Shown piece by piece: positions 1 through 5,725 of a stretch of 11,312 nucleotides of DNA. The stretch's first letter is position 1. Every line of letters begins with the position of its first letter. The DNA comes from Verrucomicrobiota bacterium (lineage in GTDB: Bacteria; Verrucomicrobiota; Verrucomicrobiia; Limisphaerales; JAEYXS01). The stretch covers positions 1 to 11,312 of the forward strand of contig JAEYXS010000067.1 of NCBI GenBank assembly GCA_023431185.1. Direction: 5' to 3'. Made by a program: the position numbers and the translations under genes. Below the pieces are notes generated by a model. The model ran no database searches, was not told the DNA's origin, and saw only the letters and a list, made by a program, of their open reading frames with translations.

Positions 1-75
1 CCGCATGCGGGACCGCGCTCCTTTCCCGCCATTGACGCGTTCCGTTCTCCCCCGCAGAGTTCCGGCGCTTTATCT

Positions 76-570
76 ATGGCGCATATTCACGAGAAGATCG
101 ATTTCACGGTGGCCATCTTTGTGGTGCATGACCGCAAGCTGCTGGTCATCCACCATCGCAAGCTGGGCAAGTGGCTGCCGCTCGGTGGCCATATCGAACT
201 GGATGAAGAACCGGAGCAAGCCGCGCTGCGTGAAGCAAAAGAAGAAAGCGGCTTGGACGTGGAGCTTATCGGCGAACGTCCGCCCACGACCAGTCCGGGC
301 ACTCGCGCACTCATCGCCCCACGTTTCCTGGATATCCACCGCATAAACGACACGCATGAACACATCGGCCTCATCTATTGGGCGCGGCCCAAGGGTGGCG
401 CCGTGGCCTTGGCGGAGGAAGAGCATCACGCCATCCGCTGGTGCTCGGCGGAAGATCTGGAAACTTTGCAGCCGCCGATGTCCGATGCCGTGAAGTGGTA
501 TTCGCTGAAAGCCATCGCTGAAGTCTCCGCCATCCCAGCCGAGGTGAAGCAGCCGGTCTTGTTGGTCTGA
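76..570 (+). CDS. Nudix hydrolase
   Basis: A 164-residue Nudix-fold pyrophosphohydrolase, expected to be cytosolic and to cleave a nucleoside diphosphate linked to some other group; the substrate cannot be read from the sequence. The Nudix box GX5EX7REUXEEXGU is complete at residues 38-60: G38, E44, R52-E53, E56-E57 (the metal-binding REXXEE core) and G59-L60. The preceding strand KWLPLGGH (32-39) is the usual lead-in. Length is normal for a single-domain Nudix enzyme. ATG at 76 is the first start that keeps the N-terminal strand (DFTVAIFVV); there is no clear Shine-Dalgarno sequence. The stop overlaps the start of the transporter gene by one base, so the two are probably one operon. The tail after about residue 120 (IRWCSAEDLETL) fits the W-containing end of many Nudix proteins. 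The family is certain; the role is not. Confidence 0.93.
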   Translation: MAHIHEKIDFTVAIFVVHDRKLLVIHHRKLGKWLPLGGHIELDEEPEQAALREAKEESGLDVELIGERPPTTSPGTRALIAPRFLDIHRINDTHEHIGLIYWARPKGGAVALAEEEHHAIRWCSAEDLETLQPPMSDAVKWYSLKAIAEVSAIPAEVKQPVLLV

Positions 571-1748
571 TGACTCGCATGCGCCCGCCGTTCGTCAAAG
601 TCATCTGCTACCTGCTCGAAGGACTGAACGCCTTCGCCACGGCGTATTATTTTAACTACCTGATGTTCCTGCTGCAAAAGGAGTATCAGTTCGACAACAA
701 ACAGAACCTGGCGGTGGGCGCCGTGCATGGGCTCATCTACATCGGTGCGTCCTTGCTGGGAGGCAAGGCGGGACAAAAGTTCGGTTACTTCACCTTATTG
801 CGCATCGGCTTTCTCGGCATGGCTTTGAGCATCGCGCTGGGTGGATTCTTCCCGACGGCAGCGATGCAGTTGCTCGCGCTGACCGGCTGGACGATCACGA
901 TGTGTTTCACCTGGCCGATGCTCGAAGCGATGACCTGCGAGCATGAAGACGCGGCGGCCTTGCCGCATCGTCTGGGTCTTTACAACGTGATCTGGGCCGC
1001 CAGCGCCGCCAGCGCCTACTTTAGCGGCGGGATGATCTTCGAGGCTTTGGGTGCCCAAAGCGTTTATTGGCTGCCAGTCATCATCCACTTGGTGCAATTC
1101 ATCATCACTTTCCCCATGCAGAAGTGGCATGACGAATGGCTGGCAAAAGCCCCGCCCATCCGCGGCGAGGCAGCGGTGATGGGTGAGGGCATCGGCAAGC
1201 CGGCCTTTTTCCGCAAGCTGGCCTTCATGGCGAATCCCTTCGCCTACATGACCATCAACACGTTGCTGGCCGTGGTGCCGGGTATCGCGGCTAACAACGG
1301 CATGACGGTGGCGGAAGCGGGGCGGATAATGTCGCTTTGGTTCATCGTGCGTGCGGTTTCCTTCGTGGTGTTATGGTTCTGGCATGGTTGGCACTATCGC
1401 TTTGGCTGGTTCGTGGCGGCGTTCATCATGCTCATCGGCGGCTTCCTGTCCCTGATGCTGGCGAATGCTGTGTGGCAACTCATCGTGGCGCAGATCGTCT
1501 TCGGCCTGGCGGCCGGGCTGATCTATTACTCTTCACTCTTCTATGCGATGGATGGTAGCGAAGCCAAAAGCGAGCATGGTGGCATCCATGAGGCGCTCAT
1601 CGGCGCGGGCATCTGCGGCGGACCCGCCATCGGTGCGGCCAGCTTGTATCTGGCACCGGGCCATCCCACTGCCGCGGCTTGGGCGGTGACCGGGATCTTG
1701 GTGGTGGGGTTTGCGGGGCTGTTCAAGGTAAGAGCGGCGGGAAAATAA
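570..1748 (+). CDS. MFS-type 12-helix transporter
   Basis: A 392-residue inner-membrane protein with about twelve hydrophobic helices in a 6+6 arrangement: roughly 8-35, 47-65, 73-94, 98-120, 136-158, 165-183, then a cytoplasmic loop of about 30 residues (184-216), then 217-240, 251-271, 277-297, 300-323, 341-361 and 369-386. The segment GGKAGQKFGYFTLLR (64-78), between helices 2 and 3, occupies the place of MFS motif A (GxxxDRxGRR) but lacks the usual Asp-Arg pair, so it is a divergent member. Acidic and aromatic residues in helix 1 (E17) and helix 4 (W115, E119) could line a substrate path. Its ATG shares one base with the Nudix stop (TGATG), the classical sign of translational coupling. 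The substrate is unknown; nucleoside-like or sugar-like cargo would match the Nudix neighbour, but that is only inference. A second in-frame ATG at 579 is possible. Confidence 0.85.
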   Translation: MTRMRPPFVKVICYLLEGLNAFATAYYFNYLMFLLQKEYQFDNKQNLAVGAVHGLIYIGASLLGGKAGQKFGYFTLLRIGFLGMALSIALGGFFPTAAMQLLALTGWTITMCFTWPMLEAMTCEHEDAAALPHRLGLYNVIWAASAASAYFSGGMIFEALGAQSVYWLPVIIHLVQFIITFPMQKWHDEWLAKAPPIRGEAAVMGEGIGKPAFFRKLAFMANPFAYMTINTLLAVVPGIAANNGMTVAEAGRIMSLWFIVRAVSFVVLWFWHGWHYRFGWFVAAFIMLIGGFLSLMLANAVWQLIVAQIVFGLAAGLIYYSSLFYAMDGSEAKSEHGGIHEALIGAGICGGPAIGAASLYLAPGHPTAAAWAVTGILVVGFAGLFKVRAAGK

Positions 1749-1800
1749 CGGCGTTTTAAGCACTTGCCACCTGTTCCCCAGGTCCGGCAAACTGCCGTTA
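1746..1800 (+). promoter_or_regulatory. Nested hairpin between the transporter gene and fabI
   Basis: The gap before fabI folds on paper into a two-level stem. The outer arms are TAACGGC (1746-1752, beginning at the transporter stop codon) and GCCGTTA (1794-1800), extendable by one G-U pair. Inside lies TTGCCACCTG (1764-1773), a five-base loop, then CAGGT (1779-1783), a CC bulge and GGCAA (1786-1790). A competing short hairpin CGGCA/TGCCG (1785-1789 and 1793-1797) uses some of the same bases, and CGTTACTAACG (1796-1806) is a near-palindrome. A TTTTT run follows at 1807-1811, ending seven bases before the fabI ATG. It could be a weak or conditional terminator, or an mRNA structure controlling fabI initiation. 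No protein operator is recognised. Confidence 0.45.
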
Positions 1801-1817
1801 CTAACGTTTTTACGCTT

Positions 1818-2588
1818 ATGTCACTACTTGCCGGCAAAATCGGGATCGTTTTCGGTGTCGCGAACAAGCGCTCCATCGCGTGGGCTATCGCCCAGGCTTG
1901 GGCCAAGGCGGGCGCCACACTCGCGTTCACCTATCAGGGTGAACGCCTTAAAGAAAACGTGGAGGAACTCGTCGCCACCTTCGGCCCGGATACGCTGCTC
2001 ATGCCGTGCGATGTGACGAAGGACGCGGACTTCGACGCTGTGTTCGCCCAGGTGAAGGAAAAGTTCGGTCGTCTGGACTTACTGCTGCACTCGGTCGCAT
2101 TCGCGCCGAAGGAAGCTTTGGAAGGCCGCTTCGTGAACACCACGCGGGATGCCTTCAAGATCTCCCATGACATCAGCGCCTACTCGCTCGTCGCGCTGGC
2201 GCGCGGCGCGGCTCCGCTCATGACGAACGGCGGCAGCATCGTGGCGATGTCCTACTACGGGGCGGAGAAAGTGGTGCCGCATTACAACGTGATGGGTGTG
2301 GCGAAGGCTGCTCTCGAAGCTTCCACGCGCTATCTTGCTTACGATCTCGGCCAACAAAAGATCCGCGTGAACTGCATCAGCGCCGGTCCGGTGAATACGC
2401 TCGCTGCGCGCGGCATCTCCGGTTTCAGCACCATGCTCAAGCATTACGAAGAACATTCGCCGCTGAAGCGCAACGTGACGCCCGATGAACTCGGCGCCAC
2501 GGGCACCTTCCTCGCCAGCGATGGCGCAGCGGCGATCACGGGCCAAGTGCTCTACGTGGATTGCGGATACCAGATCATGGGGATGTAA
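1818..2588 (+). CDS. fabI: Enoyl-[acyl-carrier-protein] reductase (NADH), FabI
   Basis: A 256-residue short-chain dehydrogenase of the FabI type, which reduces trans-2-enoyl-ACP in the last step of each type II fatty-acid elongation cycle in the cytosol. The NAD-binding motif GVANKRSIAWAIA is at residues 13-25. The catalytic pair is Tyr156 and Lys163 within HYNVMGVAK, with the second FabI tyrosine at 146; all three match E. coli FabI numbering. The AGPVNTLAARGI segment (189-200) is the substrate-loop signature, with Asn where many relatives have Arg. Length is close to the usual 255-262. I chose ATG 1818 because the protein then begins MSLLAGKIGIVFG, as FabI does; an upstream in-frame TTG at 1764 would add 18 unrelated residues encoded by hairpin sequence. 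No Shine-Dalgarno sequence is evident. A terminator follows, so this gene ends its transcription unit. It belongs to the subgroup with Ala (residue 94) at the position of E. coli Gly93, as in S. aureus. Confidence 0.97.
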   Translation: MSLLAGKIGIVFGVANKRSIAWAIAQAWAKAGATLAFTYQGERLKENVEELVATFGPDTLLMPCDVTKDADFDAVFAQVKEKFGRLDLLLHSVAFAPKEALEGRFVNTTRDAFKISHDISAYSLVALARGAAPLMTNGGSIVAMSYYGAEKVVPHYNVMGVAKAALEASTRYLAYDLGQQKIRVNCISAGPVNTLAARGISGFSTMLKHYEEHSPLKRNVTPDELGATGTFLASDGAAAITGQVLYVDCGYQIMGM

Positions 2589-2604
2589 ACGGTGGTGATT
2601 TTGC

Positions 2605-2644
2605 AAAAGGTCGCATCAGGGATGATGCGGCCTTCTTCTTTTCC
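2605..2644 (+). terminator. Rho-independent terminator after fabI, probably bidirectional
   Basis: A 10-base-pair stem, GGTCGCATCA (2609-2618) with TGATGCGGCC (2623-2632), has one G-U pair and a four-base loop. It is followed on the plus strand by the T-rich run TTCTTCTTTT and preceded by AAAA, so the opposite strand also ends in TTTT. It lies 20 bases after the fabI stop and 25 bases beyond the end of the convergent gene at 2669, a position suited to terminating both. Confidence 0.85.
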
Positions 2645-2668
2645 CAGTCGGAAGACCCGGTTCACCCT

Positions 2669-3718
2669 TCAGGGCTTGGCACCCAGTGCAGAACTGATCA
2701 GCCACCAATCGCTTGCGGGCAACGCTTTCTTGCCTCGGACCGGTTTCGCTGCCCTTGTCTCCGTCATTTTACGATAGCCCGATACCCGCCGTACCGAGGG
2801 CATGCCCTGATCCATCTTTGCGATGGCCATCAGGCATTTCGCCGCCGCCGCTTCATCCCAGGATTGTCCCTGATCAAGGGCATTTTTTACCAGCGCCCGC
2901 AAGTCCCTTGCGGCTTTGCTGGTCATCGCTCTCACCAGTTTATCCGGGTGCCATAAGGAAAACTCCGGCAACGGCAGGTCGAACAGCGCGAGGGCCGGTT
3001 CGTCTCCGTACAGCCTGTGATAATAGGGTGCGGCATCGATCCATTCATGCACCCCGGCCTTAAGCTCCCGGGCGAGCGCCACCGAATAGTGGGCGCTCAG
3101 CAGATGTTCGCGCAGATGGTTGGTGAGCAGTTCCGTGTCTGGCAACACCTCCACAGTAGGATTGGGTGAGGGGAGGGCATCCTCGGCAAAGAACTTGATC
3201 ATCTGGATGCGGCCCGCCAGATCATGCAGATAATTCGAGGCCAAGTCTGAATAATTTAGTCCAACGCGGTTCGGCATCGCGCGCAATCGCTGGATCTTGG
3301 GCCGGAGATTTTCCTGCAAGGCGGTGTTGAAGATGCGCCATTGGTCGATGGATTGCGCCACCGCCGGTTCCCAATCCTTGAATCGCATGAGGTGCTGGTC
3401 CAGATCCGTCAGCACCTGCTCGCGCACCCGGGAGTAGGCACGCTCGAAATCCACCAACTCCACCAGACCGGCATCATGCAGTGATTTCAGCGCCAGCACC
3501 GGACCGCCAGGGACTTGGATGAGGCCGCGAACCAGTTCATCAAAGGTGCGCCGGTCCATGACCAGTGATTCCGTAAGCAGGAGGAGGGCATAGTCCGGCA
3601 AGAAGGCCTGGTTCAGTCGTGCCAATGCCAAACGAGGCAGCTGATAATTATCAGCGTCGATGACTGCGTTGGGTCGGGTCTGGTAAGACAACCCGCTGCA
3701 ATATAGCTTAATCTTCAT
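2669..3718 (-). CDS. Uncharacterised 349-residue protein
   Basis: I do not recognise this family. The protein appears soluble, without a signal peptide or a continuous membrane helix, and is mostly helical with many Leu, Ala, Asp and Arg residues. Visible landmarks are a short basic start (MKIKLYC), a hydrophobic stretch PDYALLLLTESLVMD (41-55), a compact GGPVLALKSLHDAGLVELVDF segment (71-91) resembling a small winged-helix-like unit, a charged central region of likely long helices (95-225), a WIDAAPYYHRLYGDEPALALFDLPLP patch (226-251), and a basic Lys/Arg-rich tail (312-332) ending in ASDWWLISSALG. ATG at 3718 has AGGG four bases upstream, a reasonable ribosome binding site. It stands alone: the codirectional glycosyltransferase gene is 156 bases upstream and the convergent fabI lies beyond a terminator. 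Codon use looks like the neighbours', so it is probably a real gene. The basic tail could bind nucleic acid, but that is speculation. Confidence 0.8.
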   Translation of the reverse strand: MKIKLYCSGLSYQTRPNAVIDADNYQLPRLALARLNQAFLPDYALLLLTESLVMDRRTFDELVRGLIQVPGGPVLALKSLHDAGLVELVDFERAYSRVREQVLTDLDQHLMRFKDWEPAVAQSIDQWRIFNTALQENLRPKIQRLRAMPNRVGLNYSDLASNYLHDLAGRIQMIKFFAEDALPSPNPTVEVLPDTELLTNHLREHLLSAHYSVALARELKAGVHEWIDAAPYYHRLYGDEPALALFDLPLPEFSLWHPDKLVRAMTSKAARDLRALVKNALDQGQSWDEAAAAKCLMAIAKMDQGMPSVRRVSGYRKMTETRAAKPVRGKKALPASDWWLISSALGAKP

Positions 3719-3779
3719 TCAACCCTGCGGCGAAGCAGTGGGACATTAAGCCATAATAGTCAGTCCGTCACGCAAGGAG

Positions 3780-3798
3780 TGTACCGACCATTGGTACA
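3780..3798 (-). promoter_or_regulatory. Inverted repeat upstream of the 349-residue protein gene
   Basis: TGTACC (3780-3785) and GGTACA (3793-3798) are perfect inverted half-sites 7 bases apart, about 60-80 bases before the start at 3718. The spacing and position suit a dimeric repressor operator; the same sequence could form a small RNA stem. No clear -10/-35 pair was found in the gap, so the promoter itself is not assigned. Confidence 0.3.
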
Positions 3799-3820
3799 AC
3801 ACTGGCAGTTCTGCACGGCT

Positions 3821-3858
3821 ATTGCATCTGCATGAGCAATAAATGTTCTGCTTTATTG
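3821..3858 (-). other. Two mutually exclusive hairpins 3' of the glycosyltransferase gene
   Basis: Just beyond the stop at 3875, CAATAAA (3837-3843) and TTTATTG (3852-3858) form a perfect 7-base-pair inverted repeat with an 8-base loop. GCAAT at 3836-3840 can instead pair with ATTGC at 3821-3825. The two stems share bases 3837-3840. The stems are AT-rich and not followed by a U tract, so this is at best a weak terminator or transcript-end structure for the glycosyltransferase message. Confidence 0.3.
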
Positions 3859-3874
3859 GAGCCGTAGTCGTGTC

Positions 3875-5542
3875 TCAAAGAGCTTTACTAGAGGATTTCT
3901 TGACCATTACCACTAAAGGTACCTCGCCCTCCACGCCTTTGAATTCGGGGAATTGTATCGCAACCCGCTGCCAGCCGGGATCTTGCAGGAGTTGTGCGGT
4001 GGCCGGTTCATTCAAGCCAATGATGATGACCTGTGCGTTGGAAGACTGAAAATCGGCAAAAGTGGTTTCCTTTTTATCCCCCAACCAGGGTACTCCCAGC
4101 ATGTAAGCGGTGAACAGTCCTGTCCGGTTGCCCAGCACCGTTCCGCTGCCCGCGATTGATCCGCTGAGGTTCTGCTGTCGCAAAGTGTCCGCCATCGCCC
4201 GGGCCATCACGGTGGTATCATGGCGCAAGCCTTGGGGCGCAAATGACGCTTTCACCAGCGGATAGAAGCCGAAAACCAACACGACCAAGCCGCCTCCGAC
4301 TGCAGTCACCCAGGCCTGGTCAGCCAGCACCCGGCGCAACCACGCCACGGTGCCGAAGCTGGTGATCAGCAGCACCGGCAACGCCGCATAAAAATACCTT
4401 TCATCAAAGGGCGCCACCCAGACCGGCAGATATATGCCGCACAGGCAACCAAGCGGCAGCAACGTCCACCGCCAGCGCTCCGTCGCCAGCTTCTCCCGCC
4501 ACGGTGCCGTCACAAACGCTGCCGCCAGCAACGAGATGATGCCCACGAAGAGCAGATCGAAATTCACCAGATGCGCGATGACTGTGTTGAAATTCTTCTG
4601 CACCAGCTTCACTTGATGCGAGAGATTCGCCAAGGGTGACCAGGACTTGTAATCCATCCGCGACGGGTCTTCCCACTGTGTCACGCGACCGGCATCCGGC
4701 TGGTGAAACGTGCGGAAAACCGGGTGATACCGGTCCACGTCTTCCGGCCCCACGATGCTGTGATTGATCTTTCCGGAAGTGCTGAAAGTGAAATGACCAT
4801 ACTTGGCCGATAATGTAACCACCCACGGCAAGGCGACCAAAGTGAACACGCTCACCGTGATGGTCGCCGCGAGCAAAACCTGCTTCCGTTCACCACCGAT
4901 CAGCAGCCGCAAGCCTGCTACGACTAAGGTCACCACGACAGCCAAAGGAAACGCGACTGCCTTCGCGAGATACGCCAGGCCCCATAGTGTACCAGCTGCA
5001 GCCTGCCACTTCCGCTCTTTTAGCCAACTGCCGGTGAATAGAATTCCCCAGGCACCGAGCATCAGTCCGGATACGAGCAGGTCGGGTGAAACATATTCTA
5101 CGGACCAGAAGATGGTGGCGATAGCCGCGATGGCGGCACTCAAGATCGCGGGCCAGCCGTTCATCCGCACACCACGCAACAACCCGATGGCACCCGCCGT
5201 GAACACCAAACCTGAAAGCACCATCGCCGCCCGACCAGCCGCCATTGGCGCAAAACCCAGTTTGATGCCCAGCGCGATCAACCAGCTCAGCATCGGTCCC
5301 CAATAACCAGATACGGCCAGCTCCAGATTTCCTTGGGCGTAATATTCACCCAAACGTAGATAGGCGATGGCGTCGTTATTGAGCTGATCCAGATTCGCTT
5401 TTGCCGCGAGGATCAGCCAGACCCCCTGCACCGCCAAGATTACGCCCATGGCGCGCCAAGGAAACTCCCACGCGCCCGCCTTGGCCGGGCTGACTGAGGG
5501 CGAGGGGGCAGCCTGTGGTGCTGCTTTGCTTTTTTTGCTCAT
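3875..5542 (-). CDS. GT-C / family 39-like membrane glycosyltransferase
   Basis: A 555-residue polytopic membrane protein of the ArnT/PMT-like (GT-C, dolichyl/undecaprenyl-phosphate-sugar dependent) type, expected to move a sugar from a lipid carrier to an acceptor on the periplasmic side. After a Lys/Ala/Pro-rich cytoplasmic start (1-28) comes a first helix (about 31-48), then the first outer loop with NNDAIAYLRLGEYYAQG (55-71), where Asp57 is the likely catalytic acidic residue, followed by WGPMLSWLIA. About ten hydrophobic segments follow to residue 435. EYVSPDLLVSG (149-159) and FDERYFYAALPVLL (379-392) are further GT39-type landmarks. The large loop at 247-318 and the C-terminal domain (about 435-555), which ends in a Lys/Ser-rich tail, look extracytoplasmic. 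Start ATG 5542 lacks a clear Shine-Dalgarno sequence. The gene is alone on its strand and divergent from 5726. The acceptor could be lipid A, polysaccharide or protein; nothing nearby decides. Fold is quite sure; activity and substrate are not. Confidence 0.8.
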   Translation of the reverse strand: MSKKSKAAPQAAPSPSVSPAKAGAWEFPWRAMGVILAVQGVWLILAAKANLDQLNNDAIAYLRLGEYYAQGNLELAVSGYWGPMLSWLIALGIKLGFAPMAAGRAAMVLSGLVFTAGAIGLLRGVRMNGWPAILSAAIAAIATIFWSVEYVSPDLLVSGLMLGAWGILFTGSWLKERKWQAAAGTLWGLAYLAKAVAFPLAVVVTLVVAGLRLLIGGERKQVLLAATITVSVFTLVALPWVVTLSAKYGHFTFSTSGKINHSIVGPEDVDRYHPVFRTFHQPDAGRVTQWEDPSRMDYKSWSPLANLSHQVKLVQKNFNTVIAHLVNFDLLFVGIISLLAAAFVTAPWREKLATERWRWTLLPLGCLCGIYLPVWVAPFDERYFYAALPVLLITSFGTVAWLRRVLADQAWVTAVGGGLVVLVFGFYPLVKASFAPQGLRHDTTVMARAMADTLRQQNLSGSIAGSGTVLGNRTGLFTAYMLGVPWLGDKKETTFADFQSSNAQVIIIGLNEPATAQLLQDPGWQRVAIQFPEFKGVEGEVPLVVMVKKSSSKAL

Positions 5543-5725
5543 GAACCAGTGTTGAACGGCTCCGAGTTAGCCTGTTTCCACCGGTCACCCGCAAGTGCAA
5601 TATCTGGCTGGCCTCGGCCGCTAAATAGGTTTTGAAAAAAAATGGGATTGCATCATTGTTCCTGCCAGCACGACGCAAGGTCGCATACGGCGTTCAAGGC
5701 AAAACGGCAACAGCATTACATTTTT
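5543..5725. other. Divergent intergenic region
   Basis: These 183 bases separate the minus-strand glycosyltransferase from the plus-strand EF-hand gene, so both promoters should lie here or nearby. The best plus-strand candidate is TTGAAA at 5632-5637 at the start of an A-tract, but 17 bases later the sequence (ATTGTT) is a poor -10. No clear minus-strand promoter is visible. An in-frame ATG at 5642 would extend the EF-hand protein by 28 unconvincing residues and is not used. Confidence 0.35.

Noticed and set aside
1..10. Palindrome CCGCATGCGG at the window edge
   Set aside because: Isolated 10-base palindrome cut by the window start; no partner site or gene-related context.
1796..1806. CGTTACTAACG as a FapR-type lipid-gene operator
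   Set aside because: It is shorter and does not match the known FapR consensus, and FapR belongs to Gram-positive bacteria.
2097..2099. Ala94 of FabI, at the position of E. coli Gly93 where changes give triclosan resistance
   Set aside because: Ala is the natural residue in S. aureus-type FabI, which is triclosan-sensitive, so it is not evidence of resistance.
5642..5725. Upstream ATG extending the EF-hand protein by 28 residues
   Set aside because: The extra residues (Cys/His-rich, low hydrophobicity) look like translated intergenic sequence and would remove most of the space for a promoter.
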